In this document: one piece after another, positions 39,346 through 50,688 of the stretch
Numbering within the stretch: position 1 is the first letter of the stretch
How the letters are laid out: the number at the start of each line of letters is the position of its first letter
From: Phosphoribacter sp037046615
GTDB lineage: Bacteria > Actinomycetota > Actinomycetes > Actinomycetales > Dermatophilaceae
DNA: 64,000 nt
Direction: 5' to 3'
Assembly: GCA_037046615.1 (NCBI GenBank)
Contig: JBAOHD010000017.1
Location: 1-64,000, forward strand
The notes under the pieces: generated by a model
Database searches by the model: none
What the model saw: the letters and a program-made list of their open reading frames with translations, nothing else
Told to the model about the DNA's origin: nothing
Translations under genes and position numbers: made by a program

Positions 39346-39402
39346 CGGCTCCGGCTGACCGACTCGGCTGAAGACACGGCTGAAGACACGGCTGAAGAAA
39401 CG
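39346..39402 (+). repeat. GGCTGA-rich repeat after the DUF4921 gene
   Basis: GGCTGA-type units recur six times in the 60 bases after the stop, the last three as 12-base tandem copies of CGGCTGAAGACA. The repeats place TGA in successive positions. They look like replication slippage and carry no gene. Confidence 0.6.
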
Positions 39403-39445
39403 GCGCACGACGGCGTTCGTTACCAAACCGTGATTTTTGCTGGAC

Positions 39446-41148
39446 ATCTGACCTGACTCGTGCCACCGTGGCGTGATTCCGGGTCGCGGCGAGTATTTGT
39501 GCTGGTCAGCGGCTTGCCCGGGTGGGGGTTGACACACTAATCGGGCCGGTAGGGTCGGTGGTCGTGGTGTTTGTGCGGAAGGTCCCGACCGCTTCGGGGG
39601 CCACGGCGGTGCAGATCGCTGAGCGTGTTGGGGACCGCGACAGCGTGATTGAGCATGTGGGATCGGCACGTACGCCGGCTGAGCTGGTCGCGCTGCTCGA
39701 GGTCGCGCGGGCACGAATGCATCCCGGTCAGGGAGTGCTGGAGCTGACGCTGCCCGCGGGCCCGGTCGGCCATGGGGTGATCACGGGCAAGCGGTGCGCG
39801 CTGCTGTGGCAGGTCCTCAGCCGCGGGTACCGCGAGCTGGGGTTTGACGCGGTGGGTGATGACGCGTTCGAGCAGATGGTCCTGGCCCGGATCGTGGAGC
39901 CGACGTCGAAGGCTGACTCGGTGCGTGTCCTTGAGGAGATTGGTGTCGAGCACGCCTCGCTGCGCACGATGTTCCGGTCGTTGAAACGCTGCCAGGCTCG
40001 CGGGTACCGCGACACCCTCGCAGCTGCCTGTTACGAACACGCCTCCACCGCAGGGGATCTGTCGCTGGTGTTGTACGACGTGACGACGTTGTACTTCGAA
40101 GCTGAGGACGAGGACGACCTGCGCAAGGTCGGCTACTCCAAGGAACGCCGGGTCGACCCCCAGGTCCTGGTCGGGCTCCTGGTGGACCGGAACGGGTTCC
40201 CCCTGCAGGTCGGCTGCTTCGAGGGCAACAAGGCCGAGAAGGCCACCATCATCCCGATCGTGACCGCGTTTCAGGCACGGCACAGCATCGAGGGCATGGT
40301 CGTGGTCGCCGACGCCGGGATGCTGTCCGCGGCCAACCTGCGCGAGCTCGACGAGGCCGGGCTGCGGTTCATCGTCGGCTCACGGGTGACCAAGGCCCCG
40401 ATCGACCTGGCCTCACACTTCCGCTGGCACGGGGACGCGTTCACCGACGGCCAAGTCATCGACACCATCACCCCGCGGGTGGCCACCGCCGCGGCGCGCG
40501 GTGTCAACGAGGTCGCCAAGCGGGCCGAGCCGGTGTGGGACCCGGCCGTGCACGAAAGGTCGTGGCGGGCGGTGTGGGCGTACTCGGCGAAACGCGCGGC
40601 GAGGGATGCCAAGACGCTGACCTTGCAGGAGAACCGCGCCAAGGCGGTCGTCGCCGGGGAGAAGGCCGCGCGCACCCCCAGGTTCGTCAAGACCAGCAAC
40701 GGTGCCCGCACCCTGGATGAGGCGTCGCTGGCCCGGGCGCGCCGGCTCGAGGGCCTGAAGGGGTACGTCACGAACATCCCCGTCGAGCTGATGCCTGCGG
40801 GTGAGGTCATCGGCTCGTATCACGACCTCTGGCAGGTCGAGGCGTCGTTCCGGATGTCCAAGAGCGACCTACGTGCCCGGCCGATCTTCCACCACACCAA
40901 GGACGCGATCGAAGCCCACCTGACCATCGTGTTCGCCGCCTTGGCCATCTCCCGCCGGCTCCAGACCCAGACCGGGATGAGCATCAAGAAGGTCGTGCGC
41001 GCGCTCCGCCCGATCCAGCAGATCACCATCACCATCGGCGGCCACCCCCACACCGCGGCCGACCCACTCACCGACGCCGCCCGAGACATCCTCACCGCCA
41101 CAGGTCACGAGGGCGCGACACACTAAATTGGCACGACTCGGGTCTGAT
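39446..41148 (+). mobile_element. IS1634-family insertion sequence
   Basis: A transposase gene is flanked by imperfect inverted ends: ATCTGACCTGACTCGTGCCA at 39446-39465 and its counterpart TGGCACGACTCGGGTCTGAT at 41129-41148, 17 of 20 positions matching. No clear target duplication is visible directly outside these ends, so the true tips may lie a few bases further out. The element sits between the DUF4921 gene and an NlpC/P60 gene and appears intact. Confidence 0.75.
39567..41126 (+). CDS. IS1634-family transposase
   Basis: About 519 residues in one frame from a GTG start near 39567 (VFVRKVPTASGATAVQIAER). DDE-type motifs of the IS4/IS1634 group: SLVLYDVTTLYFE with the first Asp, VVVADAGMLSAANLREL with the second and the Y(2)R(3)E(6)K-like IGSYHDLWQVEASFRMSKSDL with the Glu. 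Its intact frame, when many neighbours are broken, shows that frame errors here are sporadic. The gene is likely functional. Confidence 0.9.
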   Translation: MFVRKVPTASGATAVQIAERVGDRDSVIEHVGSARTPAELVALLEVARARMHPGQGVLELTLPAGPVGHGVITGKRCALLWQVLSRGYRELGFDAVGDDAFEQMVLARIVEPTSKADSVRVLEEIGVEHASLRTMFRSLKRCQARGYRDTLAAACYEHASTAGDLSLVLYDVTTLYFEAEDEDDLRKVGYSKERRVDPQVLVGLLVDRNGFPLQVGCFEGNKAEKATIIPIVTAFQARHSIEGMVVVADAGMLSAANLRELDEAGLRFIVGSRVTKAPIDLASHFRWHGDAFTDGQVIDTITPRVATAAARGVNEVAKRAEPVWDPAVHERSWRAVWAYSAKRAARDAKTLTLQENRAKAVVAGEKAARTPRFVKTSNGARTLDEASLARARRLEGLKGYVTNIPVELMPAGEVIGSYHDLWQVEASFRMSKSDLRARPIFHHTKDAIEAHLTIVFAALAISRRLQTQTGMSIKKVVRALRPIQQITITIGGHPHTAADPLTDAARDILTATGHEGATH

Positions 41149-41269
41149 CGAGTCTGGGCGGTCACCTGCAAAAAGACATGGATGTAACTCGACGAATGAC
41201 AAACGTGTGATTTCCCTACTGCCATGTGATTAGCGGGACGCCTGTTTCGCGTGTGACAAAAGAGCCCTA

Positions 41270-42727
41270 ATGTCAGGGCGATTCATCCACGTGGAAGGGC
41301 TCCTTCGAGTGTTGTCCTGGGTCAAGGCCGGTCATCGACCGATGGCGCCTGCGATGTCAGCGCTGCTGACGGTGACCCTGCTCGCGACCCTCGCGCCCAC
41401 AAGCGCGGCTGCCCCCGACCCGGTCTTCCCGAGCGCCGCAGAGGTCGCCGCGGCTGCAGGCCAGGCGCAGGACGCCGCCGGACGCGCCTCAGCGATCGAC
41501 GCTGAACTCGCCGCCGCCCGTGCGGCCGACGAGCAATCCGCGACCGACGCCCAGGTGGCGACCGAGGCCTATAACCGGGCGGCCGGCGAACTCGAGGATG
41601 CCGAAGCCGACTTCGAGGTCGCCGTCCGGCGGGCCAAGGACGCGGCGGCGGCGGCTGACGACGCCGAGCTGGCGCTGTCCCGGTATGCCGCGGAGATGTT
41701 CCAGGGCGGCTCGTCGCTCGGCCAGCTCGATCTGTTCTTCGGTGGTGGTCCCGGCGAGACGCTCGACCGGGCCCTGGGACTTGACGCGGTCGGCGGGGAA
41801 CGTGCCCGCGTCATGGCAGAAGCCGCGCAAGCTCGCGGGACCGCCACCGCCCTCGGTCGTGAGGCCCAGGCGGCCAAGGAACGGCTCACCTCGGCGCGGG
41901 ACGCATCCGCCGCTGCAATGGCGCTGGCCAAGTCGCGCAATGACGAAACCGCAGCTCGCGCCGCCGCCACCGCCAGTCGTGCGGAGGCTGCGCTCGCCGA
42001 GCTCGCAGCCCTGCGGCAGACCTCCGTCGAACTCGAACGGCAGCGGCAGGCGGGATTGGCCGCGGTCGAGCAAGCCCGCATCGAGGCCGAAAACCGCCGC
42101 CGGGCCGAAGAAGCCGCCCGGATCGAAGCCGCGCGCATCGAAGCTGCCCGCCAGCAGGCAGCCCGCGAGGAAGCGGCCCGCCAGGCCGCCTCCCGGGCGG
42201 AGGCCGACCGGGCTCGCGCACGCGCCGCAGCGGCAGCAGCGGCAGCGGCCGCGGCCGCACAGCCGACGCCTCGCCCGACTCCAACGCCGAGCCCCAGCCC
42301 CAGCCCCAGCGTGCGCCCGACTCCGACCCCCACTCCGACGCCAGCGCCGTCCACCCCGGTTGCCCAATCGGGTGGCGCGAGCACGGCGCTGTCCTTCGCG
42401 AAGGCCCAGCTCGGGGAGCCCTACCTGTGGGGTGGCACCGGTCCCGACGCATGGGACTGCTCCGGGCTGACGATGAAGTCGTGGGCAGCCGCCGGCGTGA
42501 AGATTCCGCGGGTCGCCGAGTCGCAGTACTACGGCACCAAGCGGGTCCTCATCGCGGACCTCATGCCGGGTGACCTCGTCTTCCAGCAGAACTCCAGCGG
42601 GATCTACCACGTCGCGATGTACGTCGGCGGCGGTCAGGTCATCCACGCCCCGCAGACCGGGGACGTCGTGAAGTACAAATCGCTCTACGGGATGCGCGAC
42701 CTCATGCCCTACGGCGGTCGCGTCTAG
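41270..42727 (+). CDS. Secreted NlpC/P60 peptidoglycan endopeptidase
   Basis: 485 residues, no frame break. A signal peptide (LTVTLLATLAPTSAAA) is followed by a long Ala/Glu/Arg coiled coil (about residues 50-325), a Pro-Thr-Ser linker (PTPRPTPTPSPSPSPS) and a C-terminal NlpC/P60 domain with catalytic Cys in DAWDCSGLTMKSW and His in GIYHVAMYVGGGQVIHAP. This layout is that of RipA-type cell-separation hydrolases that cut the D-Glu-DAP bond. The IS element lies 121 bases upstream of the start and may have separated the gene from its original promoter region. Confidence 0.9.
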   Translation: MSGRFIHVEGLLRVLSWVKAGHRPMAPAMSALLTVTLLATLAPTSAAAPDPVFPSAAEVAAAAGQAQDAAGRASAIDAELAAARAADEQSATDAQVATEAYNRAAGELEDAEADFEVAVRRAKDAAAAADDAELALSRYAAEMFQGGSSLGQLDLFFGGGPGETLDRALGLDAVGGERARVMAEAAQARGTATALGREAQAAKERLTSARDASAAAMALAKSRNDETAARAAATASRAEAALAELAALRQTSVELERQRQAGLAAVEQARIEAENRRRAEEAARIEAARIEAARQQAAREEAARQAASRAEADRARARAAAAAAAAAAAAQPTPRPTPTPSPSPSPSVRPTPTPTPTPAPSTPVAQSGGASTALSFAKAQLGEPYLWGGTGPDAWDCSGLTMKSWAAAGVKIPRVAESQYYGTKRVLIADLMPGDLVFQQNSSGIYHVAMYVGGGQVIHAPQTGDVVKYKSLYGMRDLMPYGGRV

Positions 42728-42760
42728 CGAGCACGGCGCAACCGCAGGGTAGGCCGGATA

Positions 42761-42792
42761 GACCGGTATGCCGGCACCACGGCATACCGGTC
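42761..42792. terminator. Bidirectional hairpin between nlpC and ppa
   Basis: GACCGGTATGCCG and CGGCATACCGGTC (42761-42773 and 42780-42792) are perfect 13-base arms around a six-base loop, placed between two convergent genes. It is well placed to end both transcripts. Its stem is made of the overrepresented GTATGCC word in inverted pairing. Confidence 0.7.
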
Positions 42793-42802
42793 AGAAAACC
42801 CG

Positions 42803-43334
42803 TCAGTGACCGGCGATCTCCGGGCCCTTCCAGCGGGCCGTCGTGTGTCCGGCGCGCTTGGCACGCTCGATCGCCTCGATGATGACCCGCTCGGCAACCG
42901 CGCGGCCGAACCAGCGCGAGCTGTCGACCGACTTGTCGGGCTCGAGGTCCTTGTAGGTCTCGAAGAAGTGACCGATCGACCGCGGTCTTGAACTTGTCGA
43001 CCTGCTCGAGCTCGGTGATGTGCGCCTGGCGCGGGTCACCGGCCGGGATGCACAGGATCTTGTCGTCGCCGCCGGCCTCGTCGGTCATCTGGAAGACCGC
43101 CGATCGGGCGGGCACAGGACGACACAGCCGGGGAAGGTCGGCTCGTCGAGCAGGACGATCGCGTCGAGCGGGTCGCCGTCCTCACCGAGGGTGTCCTCGA
43201 TGTAGCCGTAGTCGCCGGGATAGCTCATCGAGGTGAACAGCAGCCGGTCCAGGCGGATGCGGCCCGGTCGCGTGGTCGACCTCGTACTTGTTGCGGTGTC
43301 CCTTGGGGATCTCGATGGTGACGTCGAACTGCAC
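42803..43334 (-). CDS. ppa: Inorganic pyrophosphatase (frame-broken)
   Basis: Soluble family I pyrophosphatase that hydrolyses the PPi released by biosynthesis. From GTG 43334 it reads VQFDVTIEIPKGHRNKYEVD. After a change near 43260 come YPGDYGYIEDTLGEDGDPLDAIVLLDEPTFPG with the metal-binding Asp residues (DGDPLD), then CIPAGDPRQAHITELEQVDKF. A last change near 42985 leads to IGHFFETYKDLEPDKSV and the end at 42803. About 175 residues. It is convergent with nlpC and divergent from dacB. Confidence 0.88.
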
Positions 43335-43429
43335 GTCTGGGCCCCTATCGTCGATGGAAGCTGCCGGGCGAGCCGGTGACCTACGCTCTAGTGTCACGTC
43401 GGTCCACCTCCAAGGGTAGGGGTTTGCGT

Positions 43430-44949
43430 ATGCGTCGCCGCACCACGTGGACCGTGAGCATCCTCGGTGTGGTGAGCCTCATGGCGGGGTATGCCGCCCT
43501 CGACGCTTACGACCTCGCTCCCGGCATCCTCACGGTCGCTCCGATGCCGACCGCGACACCGCCCCCCGTCCCATCGGTGGCGCCCTCCGACCTGCGCCTG
43601 CCCACGCTCTCACCGTCCGGTATGCCGGTCCGTCCCGCGGGCGCCGACGCCCGTCTGCCCCTCAGCGGCCGGGGTCGCGACGGCGCTTGGCGCCGGTGCT
43701 GGCCGACCCGGCGATCGCTGGTGGAGTCGGGGCTGTCGTCGCCGACGGGGTGACCGGCGCGCGATTGCTGGAGGTGGACGCCGACGACCCCGCGGATGCC
43801 CGCATCGACGGCCAAGCTCGCTGTCGGCCGCCGGGATCCTCGCCATCGATCGACCCGTCGACCACCCTGCGTGACAAGCGTGGTCGGACGGGCCCACGTC
43901 CGGCCGCATCACCCTCGTCGCAGGCGGGGACACCCTGCTCAATCCCGGTGCAGGGCAGCCGGATTCGATCGCCGGCCGGGCAGGTCTCGCGGAGTTGGCC
44001 GACCCCGTCGCCGCGACGCCTCAAGGCCGAGGGGCGCACCTCGGTCGTCCTCGGCGTCGACCGCTCGTATGCCCCCGGACCGCCGATCGGCGCCGACCTG
44101 GCCCGGCGACTACATCACGACCGGCATCTCGGGCCAGGTCGAGGTCATCGGCCTGTCGACCAAACGGTCGACACCACAGACGCCCTTCGCCACCGATCCG
44201 GTCGCGGACGTGCTCACCGAGCTGGCCGCCCGGCTCGCCGAGCGGGGAGTCGCCACGACGGTCGACGCGACCCTCGGCGCGCTGCCCCCGGCCCCCGCTG
44301 CCGCGCCCGCCGCACCAACCCCCATCCACCCCGCCGACAACCCCCTCAACGGCGACCGGCACGTCCTCTACCCCGTCGATGCGGGTGCTCGGCTCGGTGC
44401 GGTCGGCGCCGGTGCGAGACCTCGTCGCCCTGGCTCTCATCGACAGCGACAACGGCCTCACCGAATCGCTGGCCCGCCAAGCCGCCTTCCGAGCCGGCAA
44501 GCCGACCGACTTCGCGGGCACCGCGGCATACCTGCTGGAGGTCGTGCGGGGGCAGGGCCTCGACGTGACCGGTGCCGTCCTCGTCGATGCCTCGGGCCTG
44601 AGCCGCGACAACCGCTTGGCCCCTCGCACGCTCTCCGACCTGCTCGGCGTGGCGGCCTCGGGCACATCCGCCGCCTTCGCCTCGGCGGTCGAGCGACTGC
44701 CGGTCGCCGCCCTGAGCGGCACGCTCGCCCAGCGCTTCGGCGACCCGGCGGCAGCGCCCGCCGTCGGCATCGTCCGAGCCAAGACCGGCACCCTCACCGG
44801 CGTCAGCGCGCTGGCCGGCACCGTCGTGACCGCAGACGGTCGTCCCCTGCGTCTTCGTCGTTCTGGCACCATCACCTCACGGAACACCTGCGGCGCGGGC
44901 CGCGTTGGACCGGATCGGAGCGACCCTCGCGACGTGCGGGTGCGCCTGA
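43430..44949 (+). CDS. dacB: D-alanyl-D-alanine carboxypeptidase/endopeptidase, PBP4 type
   Basis: About 500 residues. An N-terminal membrane segment (TVSILGVVSLMAGYAAL) is followed by a Pro-rich linker and the penicillin-binding domain: SxxK as ASTAK near 43803, SxN as SGLSRDN near 44596 and KTG as KTGTLTGVSALAG near 44784. It trims peptide side chains and cross-links of peptidoglycan outside the cell. Frame changes occur near 43680, 43805, 43850, 43900, 44025, 44105, 44405 and 44845. The C-terminus reads IGATLATCGCA-stop at 44949. ppa-dacB-protease-tilS-hpt-ftsH is a standard actinobacterial order. Confidence 0.85.
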
Positions 44950-44956
44950 CCACTGA

Positions 44957-44983
44957 TTTGCGTCACCTTGTTTGCGTCACCTT
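44957..44983 (+). repeat. 13-bp direct repeat before the metalloprotease gene
   Basis: TTTGCGTCACCTT occurs twice with a period of 14 bases, 20 bases before the next start codon. Copies spaced just over one helical turn can be half-sites of a regulator; no known box is recognised. Confidence 0.55.
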
Positions 44984-45003
44984 CTGCGGCACCTAGGAGC
45001 CTC

Positions 45004-46098
45004 GTGAGCGACCCGATGATCTCGATCGACTGGGACTTTGCCCGGGCCATCGGCCGCAACGTCTTGCCGGCAGCGGACCGAAGGTGAGTTCGAGCGAGGC
45101 CGCTGCCGCCGTCGCGGACCTGCGTGCTGCCGCTGCGGCCGCGCATGCCCCCGTCGCCGAGACCTCCCGGATGGAGTCGCCAGCGGGCTCCGCCCCGGTG
45201 CTCATCGTCGACCGGGCCGGGTGGACCGAGGCCAACCTCGGGTCGATGCGCGCGCTCATGGACCCGGTGCTCGACAAGATCCAGTCCGCGATGACGACCA
45301 AGTCGGGCAAGCCGGGAGCTGGGTCCATGCGCCCGCCATTCCCGCCATCGCCGGCATCGGCGGCAAGATCGCCGGCGCCGAGATGGGTGCCCTCCTGGCG
45401 TTCCTCGCCAGCAAGGTGCTGGGGCAATACGACCTCGCCCCGCAAGGCACGGCCGCGCCTGCTGCTCGTCGCCCCCAACATCGTCCAAGCCGAGCGCGAC
45501 ATGGAGGTCGACCCGCACGACTTCCGCGCGCTGGGTCGCGATGCACGAGGAGACCCACCGCGTGCAGTTCACCGCCGTGCCCGTGGCTGCGCGACCACAT
45601 GATCGACGCACCACGCGTGACCTCGCGGTCGACCTCGCGCCCACCCCGGGTGAGCTCGCCGAACGGCTGGCCACAGCTCGCCAAGCACCTGCCCGAGGAG
45701 CGTTCAGCGAGGGCAGCTCCGGGCTCGCCGAGGTCTTCATGACCGCCGAGCAGAAGGCCCGGGTGGCCGACGTCACCGCGGTCATGTCGCTGCTCGAGGG
45801 ACACGCCGACGTCGTCATGGACGATGTGGGCCCACAGGTCATCCCCTCGGTGGCACGGATCCGCGAGAAGTTCACCCAGCGCCGCGCTGGGCTCAACCAG
45901 GTCGACAAGATCGTCCGCCGGATGCTCGGGCTCGAGGCCAAGATGCGCCAGTATGCCGACGGCGCCGTCTTCGTCCGGGCCGTCGTCGCCAAGGTCGGCA
46001 TCGACGGTTTCAACGCCGTGTGGACCTCGCCCGAGACCCTGCCCACGGCCGCCGAGATGGCCGACCCTGCCGCTTGGGTCGCTCGCGTCCACGGCTGA
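45004..46098 (+). CDS. Zinc-dependent metalloprotease, F420-biosynthesis-associated type (frame-broken)
   Basis: GTG 45004 follows AGGAG. The family is a conserved actinobacterial zincin. The motif MHEETHRVQF gives HExxH near 45543, with flanking VLIVDRAGWTEANLGSMRAL, GAEMGALLAFLASKVLGQYDL and a C-terminal helical part RMLGLEAKMRQYADGAVFV. Frame changes near 45320, 45463, 45543, 45590 and 45690 split it. About 360 residues. The label of the family comes from phylogenetic association with coenzyme F420 genes; the substrate is unknown. It overlaps tilS by one base. Confidence 0.8.
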
Positions 46099-47183
46099 TG
46101 CCGGGGCCGCCGCCAGCCGTCGCCGCCGTGCGGGTCGCGGTGCGGCGAATGCTGGCCGACCTGGTCCACCCCCCGACGCGCGGCGATCGCCCGCAAACGC
46201 GTTCTGGCGCAGCGCCATTGGTCCTCGTCGCGTGCTCGGGAGGCGCCGACTCACTGGCCCTCGCGGCCGGGGTCGCCTTCCAGGCGCCGCGCCTGGCCGG
46301 TGCGCGCCGGCGCCGTCGTGGTGGACCACGGGCTCCAGCCCGGGCTCAGACGCCGTGGCCGCGACCGCCGCCGCGGCAGTGCCGTGGGCTCGGGTTAGAC
46401 CCGGTCGTCGTCGTCCCCGTCGTCGGTCAGCGAGGGTGCCGGGCCGGAGGACGCCGCCCGGCGCGCTCGGTACGCCGCCTTCGAGGAGGCTGCGTCGGCC
46501 CTCGGCGCGGTGGCCGTCCTCCTCGGCCACACGCGGGACGACCAGGCCGAGCAGGTGCTCCTCGGCCTCGCCCGCGGCTCGGGCACGCGATCGATGTCCG
46601 GTATGCCGCCCCGCCGGGGAGTCTTCCTGCGGCCCCTCCTCGAGGTGACCCGGGCCCAGACCGAGGCGACGTGCGCGGCATACGGGCTCACCGTCTGGCG
46701 CGATCCGCACAACGCCGACGAGCGGTTCGCGCGGGTGCGCGCCCGGCGCGCCCTCGCCGACCTCGACGCGGCCCTCGGGCCCGGGATCGACGCCGCGCTC
46801 GCGCGCACCGCTGCCCTTGCGCGCGACGACGCCGACGCGCTCGACCTGCTCGCCGAGCGCACCCTCCAAGGGGTCGACCCGAGCGCCGTGCCCGTGGCAC
46901 CTCCTCGACGCCAGAGGCGCCTGCCGTCCGGCGCCGGATGTGGCGGCTCGCCGCCGCCCACTCCGGCTCGCGAGCGCTCACGCGCGCCCACCTGGCTGCG
47001 CTCGATGCCCTGGTCGCGGACTGGCGGGGTCAAGGGCCGGTCGATCTGCCCGGTGAGGTGACGGCCCACCGCGCCGAGGGCACGGTGCACTTCCGGTGCC
47101 GTCCCCGTCGCAGGCCGGTGCCCCGAGGGCCCGAAGGTGACGTGCCCGACGACCCAGGCGGCGACGGCGGTCCCCTCCGATAG
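46098..47183 (+). CDS. tilS: tRNA(Ile)-lysidine synthetase (frame-broken)
   Basis: TilS attaches lysine to C34 of the AUA-reading tRNA-Ile using ATP. The PP-loop motif VACSGGADSLALA lies near 46231-46266, followed by VVDHGLQPGSDAVA, LLGHTRDDQAEQVLLGLARGSGTRS and FLRPLLEVTRAQTEA. Frame changes near 46300, 46395, 46435 and 46905 break it. The C-terminal part is short and arginine-rich, as in actinobacterial TilS. The start ATG overlaps the previous stop. Confidence 0.85.
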   Translation: MPGPPPAVAAVRVAVRRMLADLVHPPTRGDRPQTRSGAAPLVLVACSGGADSLALAAGVAFQAPRLAGARRRRRGGPRAPARAQTPWPRPPPRQCRGLGLDPVVVVPVVGQRGCRAGGRRPARSVRRLRGGCVGPRRGGRPPRPHAGRPGRAGAPRPRPRLGHAIDVRYAAPPGSLPAAPPRGDPGPDRGDVRGIRAHRLARSAQRRRAVRAGARPARPRRPRRGPRARDRRRARAHRCPCARRRRRARPARRAHPPRGRPERRARGTSSTPEAPAVRRRMWRLAAAHSGSRALTRAHLAALDALVADWRGQGPVDLPGEVTAHRAEGTVHFRCRPRRRPVPRGPEGDVPDDPGGDGGPLR

Positions 47184-47258
47184 GGTCGAGCACGCACGAC
47201 TGCCGCGGCGAGCCGGGGAGAAGGACCAAGGACGCAATGGAGTGCCAGATGGAGTGCC

Positions 47259-47812
47259 ATGGACGCTGAGCACATGGGCGACTCGCTCGAGCGAGTGCTG
47301 CTGACCGAAGACCAGATCCACGCGCGGCTGGCCGAGATGGCCGCGCAGATCTGGGCCGACTACGAGGGCAAGGACCTCTTGCTCGTCGGGGTGCTCAAGG
47401 GGGCCGTCCTCGTCATGGCCGACCTCATGCGAGCCCTGCCCGGATCGGTGCCGATGGACTGGATGGCGATCTCGTCCTACGGGTCGGGCACGAAGTCCTC
47501 CGGCGTCGTGCGGATCATCAAGGACCTCGACACCGACATCACCGGCAAGCACGTCCTCGTCGTCGAGGACATCATCGACTCGGGCCTGACGCTGTCGTGG
47601 ATCCGCGCCAACCTCGGCTCCCGCAACCCCGCGTCCGTCGAGATCTGCACCCTGCTGCGCAAGCCGGAGGTGGCCAAGGTCGCCATCGACGTCAAGTACG
47701 TCGGGTTCGACATCCCCAACGAGTTCGTCGTCGGCTACGGCCTCGACTTCGACGAGCGGCTACCGCAACCTGCGGTGCATCGGCACCCTGGCCCCCAAGG
47801 TCTACTCGCTAA
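47259..47812 (+). CDS. hpt: Hypoxanthine phosphoribosyltransferase
   Basis: Purine salvage enzyme making IMP/GMP from hypoxanthine or guanine and PRPP. The PRPP loop is VVVEDIIDSGLTLSW. Flanking elements are DLLLVGVLKGAVLVMADL and VGFDIPNEFVVGYGLDFDER. An extra base after DER (near 47760) shifts the frame to YRNLRCIGTLAPKVYS, and a second just before the stop gives the end at 47812. About 184 residues, normal. The order tilS-hpt-ftsH is conserved widely in bacteria. Confidence 0.88.
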
Positions 47813-47999
47813 CTGCGGCACGTGGTCGGCCCGGCCCGTCGCGTGGAACACCGCGCGGGCACCCGTGCGTTGACCTGCGAGAATCACCCGGGGCACGGCA
47901 TACCTGTTCGTCACGGCATCCTTGCTCGCACCATCTGACTCGCACCACTGACCGACGAGGCCGACCGACCAGGAGGCTGGGGCCCTGCCCCGCACACGC

Positions 48000-50110
<2,111 letters not shown>

Positions 50111-50114
50111 CCGC

Positions 50115-50688
50115 ATGCCGGTCGACCACGCCCGGGCCGAGGCGGCAGTCCGCGAACTTCTCCTCGCGATCGGCGAGGACCCCGACCGCGAAGGTCTGCG
50201 CGAGACCCCGGCTCGGGTCGCCCGTGCCTACGCGGAGAGTGTTCGCCGGCTTAGATCAGGCCGCCCCCGACGTCCTGGCCACGACCTTCGACATCGACCA
50301 CGACGAGCTCATCCTCGTGCGCGACATCGAGGTCTACAGCACGTGTGAGCACCACCTCGTGCCCTTCCACGGGGTCGCGCACGTCGGCTACATCCCGTCC
50401 AAGGACGGCAAGGTCACCGGCTTGTCCAAGATCGCCAGGCTCGTCGAGGTGTTCGCCAAGCGCCCGCAGGTGCAAGAGCGGCTGACGACCCAGATCGCCG
50501 ACGCCCTCGTCGAGCACCTCCACGTCCAGGGCGTCATCGTCGTCGTCGAGTGCGAGCACCTGTGCATGTCGATGCGCGGGGTCAAGAAGCCCGGCTCTCG
50601 CACGATCACCTCCGCGGTGCGCGGCCAGTTGCGCAACTCGGCGACCCGGGCCGAGGCCATGGCGTTGCTCCTCGGTGGCAAGCGGTGA
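50115..50688 (+). CDS. folE: GTP cyclohydrolase I
   Basis: First step of folate synthesis: GTP to dihydroneopterin triphosphate. The zinc site is CEHHLVPFHGVAHVGY and the C-terminal active-site part VVVECEHLCMSMRGVKKPGS. An extra base near 50238 separates the N-terminal helix RAYAE from VFAGLDQAAPDVL. About 190 residues. It overlaps folP, so folE, folP and folBK form one operon behind ftsH. Confidence 0.92.

Noticed and set aside
41150..41269. A ydaO-type (c-di-AMP) riboswitch before the NlpC/P60 gene
   Set aside because: Such elements often precede actinobacterial cell-wall hydrolase genes, but I could not find the conserved core in the 120 bases left between the insertion sequence and the start.
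41489..42646. Long minus-strand frames opposite the NlpC/P60 gene
   Set aside because: They mirror the Ala-rich coiled coil of the real gene and have no recognisable domain or ribosome site.
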